Part shown: piece after piece, positions 20,062-28,683 of the stretch | How the letters are laid out: each line of letters opens with the position of its first letter | Numbering within the stretch: the first letter of the stretch is position 1 | The notes under the pieces: generated by a model | Seen by the model: the letters and a program-made list of their open reading frames with translations, nothing else | The model's database searches: none | What the model was told of the DNA's origin: nothing | Program-made: the position numbers and the translations under genes | Assembly (NCBI GenBank): GCA_000415185.1 | Contig: KE351646.1 | Location: 1-64,000 of the forward strand | Source of the DNA: Enterococcus faecalis 13-SD-W-01 | GTDB taxonomy: Bacteria > Bacillota > Bacilli > Lactobacillales > Enterococcaceae | Direction of reading: 5' to 3' | Length of the DNA: 64,000 nucleotides

Positions 20062-20092
20062 TATTTAATATATTTTAATTTATTTAATATAT
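20062..20092 (+). promoter_or_regulatory. Direct repeat operators downstream of the mannoside promoter
   Basis: Two exact copies of TATTTAATATAT (20062-20073 and 20081-20092) lie 19 bp apart between the -10 and the ribosome site. A third sits in inverse orientation at 19957. The position suits repression by the divergent GntR/LacI-type protein. Confidence 0.5.
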
Positions 20093-20107
20093 AAAAGGGG
20101 GAGGAAC

Positions 20108-21007
20108 GTGTTGGAATACACCAAAAGAGGAAAGAAGAAACGAGGAATCAATGAACAGCAAAATATTGCTTATTTGTTTATTTTGTTACCAGTCATCTTA
20201 TTGATCGTTTTTGCAATAATCCCCATTTTGATGGCTTTGTATTACAGCTTTACGAACTATAACATTATTGAAACACCTCATTGGATAGGACTTGAGAATT
20301 TCGAAAGGATTTTCAGAGATGAATTTTTCCTAATTTCTTTGAAGAACACAGTTGTTTATACGTTGCTGTATGTTCCGCTAGGTTTGATTGTTGCTTTAGG
20401 TACAGCGATTCTATTAAACAAAAAATTCAAAAGTGTTGGTTTATTTCGGACCTTCTTTTATCTGCCGGTATTGTGTTCATCCGTAGCTACGGCGACGATT
20501 TGGTATTGGCTGCTGAATCCGCAATATGGTCTGATCAATCAACTGTTGCGAGTTATAGGGATCAATGGACCAGCGTGGTTGTATAGTTCAAATTGGGCAA
20601 TGACAGCGATTGTTATCATGAGTGTCTGGATGAGTTTTGGCGGGAATATGATGATTTTCCTCGCTGGTTTACAGGGAATAAATCCTGCATTGTATGAAGC
20701 TGCAGATATCGAAGGGGCTAACAGTTGGCAGAAATTTATCAGTATTACTTGGCCGCAGCTTTCGAAAACGACTTTTCTCGTGACGACACAATTGATTATT
20801 AGTGCGTTCCAAGTATTCGATCAAGCGTATATGCTGACGCAGGGCGGTCCTGGGAATTCAACAATCACACTCGTTTACTATATTTATAATAAAGGGTTTG
20901 GCGGTCTGGAAATGGGCTATGCTTCCGCACTTTCTTTCCTATTATTCTTATTGATCTTTGTTTTTTCTTTGGTGAATATGAAGTTTACGAATAAAGAAAC
21001 CAATTAG
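20108..21007 (+). CDS. Sugar ABC importer permease (MalF/UgpA type)
   Basis: A 299-residue membrane protein with six expected transmembrane segments. The EAA loop that docks the ATPase reads EAADIEGANSWQKFISITWP. The start is GTG at 20108, placed by the GGGGGAGG site 4-12 bp upstream. It pairs with the next permease and the binding protein in a CUT1-type importer, which usually takes oligosaccharides. No ATPase gene lies in the operon, so a shared MsmX-type ATPase elsewhere is expected. Confidence 0.9.
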   Translation: MLEYTKRGKKKRGINEQQNIAYLFILLPVILLIVFAIIPILMALYYSFTNYNIIETPHWIGLENFERIFRDEFFLISLKNTVVYTLLYVPLGLIVALGTAILLNKKFKSVGLFRTFFYLPVLCSSVATATIWYWLLNPQYGLINQLLRVIGINGPAWLYSSNWAMTAIVIMSVWMSFGGNMMIFLAGLQGINPALYEAADIEGANSWQKFISITWPQLSKTTFLVTTQLIISAFQVFDQAYMLTQGGPGNSTITLVYYIYNKGFGGLEMGYASALSFLLFLLIFVFSLVNMKFTNKETN

Positions 21008-21018
21008 GAGGAGAAAAA

Positions 21019-21885
21019 ATGGTCAAGAAAAAGTATATGAAAACAACGATTTGGTATTTGTTAGTCATACTGATCAGCTTAACGACTGTTCTGCCATTTT
21101 TATGGACGATAGCCACATCATTTAAATCTGACAGTGAGATTTTAAGCGGTTCCATGAGTTTTATCCCTCAGCATTTTACTTGGGATCATTATAAAGAAGT
21201 CTTTGCAACAATGCCATTTTTGAATTATCTAAAAAACTCATTGATTTTAGCCTTAGGAGGTGTAGCAACAAATCTGTTTTTTGGGTCTTTAGCCGGCTAT
21301 TCATTTGGACAGCTTCGATTTAAAGGAAAAAAAGTGATTTTCTTGATTTTTCTTGCCTCAATGATGATTCCTAGTATTGTCACGATGATTCCGACTTTTA
21401 TCGTGTTGAGAGGTTTTCCGTTAGCAGGGGGCAATGATTTTACAGGCTCTGGCGGACTCGGTTTAATCAATACGTATTGGGCGATTTTGCTTCCAGGAGC
21501 CGCTGGTGCTTTTTCGATTTTTTTCATGAAGCAATTTTTTGAGCAACTGCCAAGAGAATTGGGAGAAAGCGCACGAATCGATGGTGCAGGCGAATTCAAG
21601 ATTTTTTGGACGGTGTACTTTCCGTTAGCCAAACCAGCTTTGACAACTTTAGGAATCATGACATTCCAAGCAGGATGGAACGCCTTTATGTGGCCATTGA
21701 TCGTTTTGAATGCCGAAGAAATGAAAACTGTACAAGTCGGATTAGCTTCTTTCCAATATAACTTTAGTACCAACTATGGACCGTTGATGGCAGGAACGAT
21801 TTTAGCAACATTACCGGTCTTAGTATTATTTATATTTGCGCAAAGAAATTATGTTCAAGGCATCGCAGAATCAGGAATAAAATAA
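21019..21885 (+). CDS. Sugar ABC importer permease (MalG type)
   Basis: A 288-residue permease with six transmembrane segments. The EAA loop is ESARIDGAGEFKIFWTVYFP, and the C-terminus QRNYVQGIAESGIK is typical of CUT1 MalG-like subunits. It has a good AGGAGGAG ribosome site and lies 11 bp after the first permease gene. Together they form the transmembrane channel for the putative mannosyl oligosaccharide. Confidence 0.9.
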   Translation: MVKKKYMKTTIWYLLVILISLTTVLPFLWTIATSFKSDSEILSGSMSFIPQHFTWDHYKEVFATMPFLNYLKNSLILALGGVATNLFFGSLAGYSFGQLRFKGKKVIFLIFLASMMIPSIVTMIPTFIVLRGFPLAGGNDFTGSGGLGLINTYWAILLPGAAGAFSIFFMKQFFEQLPRELGESARIDGAGEFKIFWTVYFPLAKPALTTLGIMTFQAGWNAFMWPLIVLNAEEMKTVQVGLASFQYNFSTNYGPLMAGTILATLPVLVLFIFAQRNYVQGIAESGIK

Positions 21886-21900
21886 AAAGGAGAGCAGAAC

Positions 21901-23151
21901 ATGAAAAAATTTATAACAGGGTTGCTGACGATTGGTTTGATTGGGATCTTAGGTGCTTGCGGGAGTAGTGAAAAGAGCAGTGCAGCAGACGACGGCAGAG
22001 AAAAAATCACATTCTGGGGTTCATGGAGCGGCGCACAAGTGGATCAGTTAAATGAGCTGATTGATAAATACAACGAGAGCCAAGATTCTTATACGGTCAC
22101 TTACAGAGTCCAAAATAATGTAGAAGAAAAGCTTTTGACAGGAATGGCTGGAGGCGAAATCCCTGATGTCGTATTGTGGGATCGAGTAAATACGTCAATG
22201 TATGCTGAAAAAAATGCATTGTTGGATTTAGATGACTTGATAAAAAAAGACAATGTTGATCTGTCAACTTTTTATGAAGAAACAGTCAAAGAGATGCAAT
22301 ATGACGGCAAACAATTCGGTATGCCGCTGCTTGTGGATAACAGATCGATTTTTTACAATAAAAAATTACTAGATGAAGCAGGTGTACAACCGCCAACCAC
22401 TTGGGCAGAGCTTTTAGATGTAGCGAAAAAAACAACCAAATGGGATGGGAATCAATTAGTCCAAGCTGGATTTTCTTTGGATGATGTGGGCTTATTCAAT
22501 ATGTGGCTGCAGCAAGCTGGAGGAACAATGCTGACAGAAGATAATACCAAGACTGCTTTTAATTCAAAAGCGGGTGCAGAAGTTTTAGATTTTTGGAATC
22601 AGCTGCTTGATGCAAAAGTTTATCAGCAAGGTTTCAGCGATGGCTCTGATGCGTTCGCAGCTGGCAAAGTAGCTTTGGCTTATAACGGTCCATGGGCGCT
22701 AGCAGACTATGACAAAGTTGAAGGTTTAGATTATGGTGTGGTTCCGCCTGTTTCAGGACCGAATGGAGACAAAGGCGCATTGACTGGCGGTTTCGGACTG
22801 GTTATTCCTAAAACTGCTAAAAACAAAGATGCTGCTTGGGACTTTATCAAATGGTGGACCACCAATCCAGAAGTTGGCATCGAATTTGCCAAAATCTCTA
22901 ATTGGCTTCCAGCAAATAAAGAAGCAGCCCAAGATAGTTATTTCATGGATAACGAAAAATATAAAGCCTTTGTCGAAACTATGGACTTTGCAAATATTCG
23001 TCCAACCGTTCCTGGATACTCCGATTTAAAAAAATTAGCAGTCAATCCGCAATTAGAGAATTTCATTTCTGGCAGAACATCTGCAGAAGAAGCATTGAGC
23101 AATGCGCAAGCACAGGGAGATAAAATTTTGAAAGAAGGTTCAAGTGAATGA
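21901..23151 (+). CDS. Sugar-binding lipoprotein of the mannoside importer
   Basis: A 416-residue extracellular solute-binding protein of family 1. The lipoprotein signal peptide has lipobox LGAC with Cys20 lipidated. The mature domain begins KITFWGSWSG and shows typical features (AYNGPWALADYDK, GGFGLVIPKTAKNKDAAW). It should fix the importer's specificity. Because only GH76 and GH125 enzymes follow, an alpha-1,6-linked mannose oligosaccharide is the best guess for its ligand. The stop overlaps the GH76 start (ATGA). Confidence 0.9.
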   Translation: MKKFITGLLTIGLIGILGACGSSEKSSAADDGREKITFWGSWSGAQVDQLNELIDKYNESQDSYTVTYRVQNNVEEKLLTGMAGGEIPDVVLWDRVNTSMYAEKNALLDLDDLIKKDNVDLSTFYEETVKEMQYDGKQFGMPLLVDNRSIFYNKKLLDEAGVQPPTTWAELLDVAKKTTKWDGNQLVQAGFSLDDVGLFNMWLQQAGGTMLTEDNTKTAFNSKAGAEVLDFWNQLLDAKVYQQGFSDGSDAFAAGKVALAYNGPWALADYDKVEGLDYGVVPPVSGPNGDKGALTGGFGLVIPKTAKNKDAAWDFIKWWTTNPEVGIEFAKISNWLPANKEAAQDSYFMDNEKYKAFVETMDFANIRPTVPGYSDLKKLAVNPQLENFISGRTSAEEALSNAQAQGDKILKEGSSE

Positions 23152-24176
23152 CAAATTTTAAGACAGCAGCAGATATTGCACAAAAAAGTATTGATCATTT
23201 TTATGCTTCACCAGATAAAAAACAATTTATGAACAACGTCTATCCATTGAAGAACGAAAAAGAAAATGAAGTATTCAACTATTGGTGGCTGGCTCATTTA
23301 GTAGATGTAAGAATCGATGCTTATTTGCGTACGAATGATGAAGAATATTTGAAAATGGCAGAAGAAACTTACCGTTATAATAAAAACAGAAATCACGACA
23401 CGCTTCTGCATGAATACTACGATGATATGTTGTGGAACGCTTTGGCCGCTTTACGATTGTTCGAGTTGACAAAAAAACAAGAATATTTTGAAGATGCAAA
23501 AGAAGTTTGTTTGGATATTTTTGATACCGCTTGGAATGATTATATGGACGGGGGCTTTGCTTGGAAACGAACACAGCTAGATTATAAAAATACCCCTGTC
23601 AATGCACCAATCATTATTTTAGCATTACGGCTTTATCAAATTGAAAAAGATTCTATTTATCTAGAAACAAGCAAGCGGACTCTTGCGTGGATGAAAGAAA
23701 AACTTGTCCATCCTGACTCTCAATTTGTCGAAGATGGTATCAATCGAAATGGTGATGGAAAGCTAGACGAACAATGGCGTTTTACGTATAACCAAGGTGT
23801 ATATATTGGCGCATTGCTTGAATTTTATCAAGTAACGAAAGAACAGACATACTTAGAAGAAGCGCTGCAGTGTGCGAAAACGTCTATTGAAACAATGACG
23901 GAACAAGGTGTATTCAACGATGAAGGAGACGGCGGCGATATCGGTTTGTTCAAAGGGATCGAATATCGTTATCTGGGACTGCTTTATCAAGAAACACACG
24001 CTGGGTTTATCAAAGATTTTGTAGAAGCGAGCTGTACTATATTGATTGAAAATGCCTTAAAAGATGAACATTTGTTAGCTTATCGAGACTGGTTAGTGAC
24101 AGAGATGCCAAATAGTGTCTATTTGTCAGATCATTTATCCGGTGTGATGGCATTAGAAAGTGCAGTATCTTTATAA
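23148..24176 (+). CDS. Glycoside hydrolase family 76 (alpha-1,6-mannanase-like), cytosolic
   Basis: A 342-residue (alpha/alpha)6-barrel protein. The family's paired catalytic aspartates are visible in YYDDMLW (Asp92-Asp93), with supporting motifs FDTAWNDYMDGGFAWKR and FTYNQGVYIGALLEFY. GH76 enzymes cut alpha-1,6-mannan backbones, such as those of yeast mannan. Most are secreted, but this one has no signal peptide and so should act on imported oligosaccharides. It is ATGA-coupled to the binding protein. Another activity within the family is possible. Confidence 0.85.
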   Translation: MTNFKTAADIAQKSIDHFYASPDKKQFMNNVYPLKNEKENEVFNYWWLAHLVDVRIDAYLRTNDEEYLKMAEETYRYNKNRNHDTLLHEYYDDMLWNALAALRLFELTKKQEYFEDAKEVCLDIFDTAWNDYMDGGFAWKRTQLDYKNTPVNAPIIILALRLYQIEKDSIYLETSKRTLAWMKEKLVHPDSQFVEDGINRNGDGKLDEQWRFTYNQGVYIGALLEFYQVTKEQTYLEEALQCAKTSIETMTEQGVFNDEGDGGDIGLFKGIEYRYLGLLYQETHAGFIKDFVEASCTILIENALKDEHLLAYRDWLVTEMPNSVYLSDHLSGVMALESAVSL

Positions 24177-24206
24177 TCATCAAATGACAGTTGCTAAAGG
24201 AGAAAA

Positions 24207-25499
24207 ATGATGACATATAGCAAAATACCGCATTCTGTTAAAACATTTATGCAGGAAATCACGGAAAAATGCGGAGAAGAACATAAAAAATGGGCAGATA
24301 ATTTCAATGCTGCTTTTGCGAATACTTTATTGACGACAGTGAAACGACATGAAGATGGGACGACATTTTTACTGACAGGAGATATCCCGGCGATGTGGTT
24401 GAGAGATTCTACCGCACAAGTAAGACCTTATCTTTATTTAGCTAAACAAGATGAAGATTTAGCTGATATGATTGCTGGGCTCGTAAAAAAACAATTTTAT
24501 TATATCAATATCGATCCTTATGCCAATGCGTTCAATGAAACAGAAAACCACGCAGGACATCAAGACGATCATACAGAAATGAACGGCTGGATCTGGGAAC
24601 GAAAATATGAGATCGATTCTTTATGCTATCCAATCCAACTTGCGTATCTTTTATATAAAAATACTGGCAGAACAGAACAGTTCAATGCAGAATTTGAAGC
24701 AGGCGTGAAAAAAATCTTAGAAGTTTTTACCATCGAGCAAAATCACGAACATTCAACGTATCGATTTGTGCGTGAAACGGACAGAAAAGAAGACACATTA
24801 ATAAATGATGGAATGGGAGCGAAAGTAGCAGAAACTGGTATGACTTGGTCGGGATTCAGACCAAGTGATGATGCATGCAAATATGGTTATCTTATTCCTT
24901 CCAATATGTTTGCGGTCGTTGTATTAGGTTATCTGGAGACGATATTCACGTCTATTCTAAAAAATGATGAATTGAAGCAGAAAGCAGTACAACTGAAAGA
25001 AGAAATACAAAAAGGAATCCAAAACCATGCATTTACTAAAAACAGTCAAGGGGAAACGGTTTATGCCTATGAAGTAGATGGTCTGGGAAGTGCATCGATC
25101 ATGGATGACAGCAACATACCTAATTTGATTTCAGCTCCTTATTTAGGTTATATAGAAAGCAACGATGAACAATATCTACAGACAAGAAAGACTCTTTTAA
25201 GTAAAGAAAATCCGTATTACTATAGTGGGAAATATGCAAGCGGTATCGGTTCTTCGCATACACCAGAAAATTTTGTTTGGCCAATCGCCATGGCGGTGGA
25301 AGGATTGACTTCTAATGATAAAAAGGAAAAAGAACGAATCTTAAATCAGCTGACAGCCATTGACGCTGGAACGAATTTGATGCATGAAGGTGTCAATGTA
25401 GACGATCCAAATGAATACACACGTGAATGGTTTTCCTGGGCGAACATGATGTTTTGTGAGCTGGTCATGGATTATTTTGATATCCAAATAGAAAAATAA
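24207..25499 (+). CDS. Glycoside hydrolase family 125 (exo-alpha-1,6-mannosidase)
   Basis: A 430-residue cytosolic enzyme. Family marks are GDIPAMWLRDSTAQVRPYL near the N-terminus, DGMGAKVAETGMTWSGFRPS, YLIPSNMFAVV, DDSNIPNLISAPYLGY and GIGSSHTPENFVWPIAMA. Streptococcal and clostridial GH125 enzymes remove non-reducing alpha-1,6-mannose by inversion. Paired with GH76 it would finish the breakdown of imported oligomers to mannose. AAGGAG precedes the ATG at 24207; a second ATG follows directly. Last gene of the operon. Confidence 0.9.
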   Translation: MMTYSKIPHSVKTFMQEITEKCGEEHKKWADNFNAAFANTLLTTVKRHEDGTTFLLTGDIPAMWLRDSTAQVRPYLYLAKQDEDLADMIAGLVKKQFYYINIDPYANAFNETENHAGHQDDHTEMNGWIWERKYEIDSLCYPIQLAYLLYKNTGRTEQFNAEFEAGVKKILEVFTIEQNHEHSTYRFVRETDRKEDTLINDGMGAKVAETGMTWSGFRPSDDACKYGYLIPSNMFAVVVLGYLETIFTSILKNDELKQKAVQLKEEIQKGIQNHAFTKNSQGETVYAYEVDGLGSASIMDDSNIPNLISAPYLGYIESNDEQYLQTRKTLLSKENPYYYSGKYASGIGSSHTPENFVWPIAMAVEGLTSNDKKEKERILNQLTAIDAGTNLMHEGVNVDDPNEYTREWFSWANMMFCELVMDYFDIQIEK

Positions 25500-25895
25500 G
25501 CAAAGCTCGATGCGGCTAAAATCTTTCTCCTTTTTCAAAAATAAATACTGCAAATTGCCATAAATTTATTGGTTGAAACACCGTTATACACGTTTCTTAA
25601 TGAAAAATTAAAAAATATCAGAGAAATTGCTTCGTTTAAAACCAAAAAATCGTTAAAAACATTGATAGTGTTTTTAACGATTTTTTTATCAATTTAGCTA
25701 AAAATTTCATTGATGAAGATGTTGATGTTAATTTATCAGATTATTTAATAAAAAACACTCAAACACTTGCAAAAAATTTTCAGCACGAATAGTAGTAAAA
25801 AGTTTTACAAAGCTCTTTTCTACGATTTTACGTGTGTTTTTTTTAACTTGAGTGGGCTTGGAAAAAATGTTTTTTGAAAATAATTTTCATAGATA
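25500..25895. other. Gene-free stretch between mannoside locus and FAD operon
   Basis: This region holds the operon terminator (25644-25687). It also has a larger imperfect structure around 25755-25857, in which CACTCAA and TTGAGTG form outer arms and CACG/CGTG inner arms, followed by eight T residues; this may be a second terminator. A 50-codon open stretch without any Met (25640-25792) is probably chance. I see no gene. Confidence 0.5.
25644..25687 (+). terminator. Terminator of the mannoside operon
   Basis: The 18 bp stem with arms at 25644-25661 and 25669-25686 (AAATCGTTAAAAACA / TGTTTTTAACGATTT) ends in a T run. It lies about 145 bp after the GH125 stop. Confidence 0.85.
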
Positions 25896-25943
25896 TTGAC
25901 AAAAAAAGATTTTAAGGTAATATAGTTTTTGTAAACGGATACA
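25896..25943 (+). promoter_or_regulatory. Promoter and cre site of the FAD/HyuA operon
   Basis: TTGACA (25896-25901) and TAATAT (25918-25923) are spaced by 16 bp. Immediately downstream TGTAAACGGATACA (25930-25943) matches the cre consensus at 13 of 14 positions, placed near the transcription start as a roadblock site. The operon is thus likely repressed by CcpA and also under the nearby RpiR regulator. Confidence 0.8.
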
Positions 25944-25959
25944 GAAAGGGGATTCGATT

Positions 25960-27369
25960 TTGAAGATAGTAGGTTTAGAAAAGCAATATGATGTGGTCAT
26001 AATCGGCGGAGGGATGTCTGGCGTATTTGCGGCAATTGCTGCAGCAAGAAATGGCGTGAAAACATTGATTATTGATCAAAATGGATATTTTGGCGGCTCG
26101 TTGACAGCAAATGGTGTTGGTCCGATGATGACTTTTTTTGCAGGTGAAAAGCAAGTGATCCAAGGTTTAGGCGAAGAAATGGTCCAGCGTCTCAAAGAAA
26201 AAGGTTATTCGCCTGGTCATGTGTTGGATTCTACAAATTATATTTCTTACGTTACGCCATTTTCTGCAGAAGGATTAAAGATCGTTCTCGACGAAATGGT
26301 GACAGAAGCTGGAGCAGACGTTTTGTTCCATACGTATTTGATTGATTTTATTGAAGCTGAAGGCGAAATCAAAGAAATCATTGTCGCTAATAAAGATGGC
26401 GTAACTTCTATCAAAAGCCATGTTTTTATTGATGCTACAGGCGATGGCGATTTAGCTTTTCTTGCGGGGGTTCCTTATCAATTAGGCCGAGAAGAAGATG
26501 AAGCGATGCAGCCGATGACGATGAATTTGAAAGTTTATAATGTCGATACAGAAAAATTGAGAAAAGCTGTACTTGATGATCCAGAAAAGTTCCCTCGGCT
26601 CAATCGCGACTTATCTGTGATGAAAAATACTGAGATCCTTTCTTTTGTTGGTTTTGAAAAAGAATTTGAACAAGCAAAAAAAGAAGGAAGAATAAGTATT
26701 CCAAGAGAGGATATTTTATTTTTTGAAACAAATACCTCCGGAGAATTTATCATGAATACTTCTAGGATCATCAATGAGAGCGGAGTATCTGCTGAAAGCT
26801 TGACCCGTGCAGAGATGCTTGGCAGAAAACAGTGTGAAGAATTGTATGCGTTTTTAGTTTCTTCGATTCCTGGATTTGAAGATGCGAAAATCGCTTATAC
26901 AGGTCCAAGTGTTGGTGTCAGAGGCACAAGACAAATCAAGGGCATCTATACGTTGACGAATCAAGATGTACTTGAAAATAAATCTTTCCCTTCTGTTATT
27001 GCTCATTCTGGTTATCCAATCGATATCCATAATCCAAAAGGCGAAGGAACGATTTCTGTCCATGTTGACCAAAAGGAAGAATTAGCTCATGACTCTTTTG
27101 ATAAATCAGTATTTGACAAATATTATCAAATTCCTTACGAGATCATGCTGACAAAGGAATGGGGAAACCTAATCGTTACTGGACGTTGCGTTTCCGCTTC
27201 GTTTGAGGCGCAAGCAGCTATCCGTACTACGCCAACGATGACAGCACTAGGTCAAGCAGCAGGGACGGCGGCCGCTCTTTCTGCAAAACAGGAAAAAGAT
27301 GTAAAAGAAATCGACATCTGCCAATTACAGTCCTTATTAAAGGAACAAGGCAGTTATCTCGAAATTTAG
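25960..27369 (+). CDS. FAD-dependent oxidoreductase (FAD_oxidored family)
   Basis: A 469-residue flavoprotein starting at TTG, fixed by AAAGGGGA 7 bp upstream. The N-terminus YDVVIIGGGMSGVFAAIAAARNG is a Rossmann GxGxxG dinucleotide site (given here in part: GGGMSG). A second FAD contact is FIDATGDGDLAFLAGV. The C-terminal NLIVTGRCVSASFEAQAAIR plus RTTPTMTALGQAAGTAAAL is typical of the PF12831-type family. No signal peptide. Members oxidise or reduce varied small acids and sugars; the substrate is unknown. It opens an operon with a carrier and a HyuA-type ATPase, so it may prepare an imported compound. Confidence 0.75.
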   Translation: MKIVGLEKQYDVVIIGGGMSGVFAAIAAARNGVKTLIIDQNGYFGGSLTANGVGPMMTFFAGEKQVIQGLGEEMVQRLKEKGYSPGHVLDSTNYISYVTPFSAEGLKIVLDEMVTEAGADVLFHTYLIDFIEAEGEIKEIIVANKDGVTSIKSHVFIDATGDGDLAFLAGVPYQLGREEDEAMQPMTMNLKVYNVDTEKLRKAVLDDPEKFPRLNRDLSVMKNTEILSFVGFEKEFEQAKKEGRISIPREDILFFETNTSGEFIMNTSRIINESGVSAESLTRAEMLGRKQCEELYAFLVSSIPGFEDAKIAYTGPSVGVRGTRQIKGIYTLTNQDVLENKSFPSVIAHSGYPIDIHNPKGEGTISVHVDQKEELAHDSFDKSVFDKYYQIPYEIMLTKEWGNLIVTGRCVSASFEAQAAIRTTPTMTALGQAAGTAAALSAKQEKDVKEIDICQLQSLLKEQGSYLEI

Positions 27370-27379
27370 GAGGAAGAAG

Positions 27380-28660
27380 ATGGAAATGATACAGTTGATT
27401 GGCATCTTGCTTGTATTTTTTGTTTTGGTTGGTTTGATGATGACGAGAAAGGTTCCTACGATTTTAGCTTTGCCTATTATGGCGATTGCGATTTCTTTGA
27501 TTGCCGGCATTACGATCATTTCAAAAGATCCAGATCAGTTTACATTAGTGAAAGATGTCTTAGAAGCAGGTTCAATGCGGATGTCTACGGCGGTTTCTGG
27601 TTTGATTTTTGGTTCGCTTTTCGGGAAAGTTTTGTCAAAAGTCGGCATTACGGAAACGATTATTAAAAAAGCAGCAGAGATGGCAGGCGATAAGGCTTTG
27701 CCGATTGCTTTATCGTTCTTAGTTGTTTGTTCAGTGATATTTGCAGCTAGTAATGGTTTAGGAATGGTGATTTTAGTTGGAACAATCATTATCCCAATCA
27801 TGATATCAGCAGGATTATCACCGATGATCAGTGGTATCATCTTACTTTTAGCTAATGGGATCGGAGTCACATTCTCAGTTTCGACATTGGCTGTTTATAT
27901 CGATGTATTAGGTTTGCGATTGGAAGAAGTTACTGCTTATTCATGGCTTGTTGGATTGCCGCTCATTATCGTTTCTGTCATCATGGTTATTTATTTTGTT
28001 CAATTCAGCGGTAAAAAGCGTAAAGCGTGGGCAATGCCTGTGAAAAAGAAAAAAGGCGGACAAGTGAGAACGATTGCGTTGATTTCGCCAGTTATACCCG
28101 TTATTTTAGTATTTGCGTTCCAAGTTCCTTTAGTTGCTTCAATCATCGTCGGAATTTTGGCAGTACTGATTTTGAGCACACCAAAAAATCCAATCCATGT
28201 AGTCAGCAGTTCTTTTGTTGAAGGAATCCAAGAAGTTGCCGGCGCAGCAGGATTGATGATTGGGATCGGGATGCTTTTAAATGCAGTGATGTCCGCTGAG
28301 GTTTCAGCTATCTTACAACCTGCAATCGCGATGATGATCCCGCATAATCAATTGATGTTTGTACTGGTTTTTGGTTTATTATCTCCGCTAGCGATTTATC
28401 GCGGTCCGCTAAATGTTTGGGGATTAGGCAGCGGTATTATTTCTTTACTTGTAGCAGGCGGGATGAATCCTATTGCTGCTATGGTCGCTCTGCGGTTAGA
28501 CAGTAATGTCCAATCTGTTTGTGATCCGACAAATTCTCATAATGTTTGGGTTTCTGATTTTACAAAAAACGATGTGAATGAAGTATTGAAGAAAACGATT
28601 GTCTGGATCACAGTTTCTACATTTATTGGATTGATCGTAGCTTCATTTTTCTTGTATTGA
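27380..28660 (+). CDS. Ion-transporter superfamily carrier (CitMHS/GntP-like)
   Basis: A 426-residue membrane protein with about eleven or twelve hydrophobic segments in two halves. The signature-like repeats SNGLGMVILVGTIIIP and ANGIGVTFSVSTLAVY in the first half, and LAIYRGPLNVWGLGSGI then VCDPTNSHNVWVSDF in the second, resemble secondary carriers for organic acids. It should import the substrate of the flanking oxidoreductase and HyuA-like protein, probably a carboxylate with protons or sodium. AGGAGG precedes the start. The exact family is uncertain. Confidence 0.7.
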   Translation: MEMIQLIGILLVFFVLVGLMMTRKVPTILALPIMAIAISLIAGITIISKDPDQFTLVKDVLEAGSMRMSTAVSGLIFGSLFGKVLSKVGITETIIKKAAEMAGDKALPIALSFLVVCSVIFAASNGLGMVILVGTIIIPIMISAGLSPMISGIILLLANGIGVTFSVSTLAVYIDVLGLRLEEVTAYSWLVGLPLIIVSVIMVIYFVQFSGKKRKAWAMPVKKKKGGQVRTIALISPVIPVILVFAFQVPLVASIIVGILAVLILSTPKNPIHVVSSSFVEGIQEVAGAAGLMIGIGMLLNAVMSAEVSAILQPAIAMMIPHNQLMFVLVFGLLSPLAIYRGPLNVWGLGSGIISLLVAGGMNPIAAMVALRLDSNVQSVCDPTNSHNVWVSDFTKNDVNEVLKKTIVWITVSTFIGLIVASFFLY

Positions 28661-28683
28661 ACAAAAGAAGGTAGGTAGTTGTT

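Noticed and set aside
25640-25792. A 50-codon open stretch ending LAKNFQHE before TAG
   Set aside because: It contains no Met, overlaps a strong terminator hairpin and has no recognisable similarity; possibly a gene relic but not supportable.
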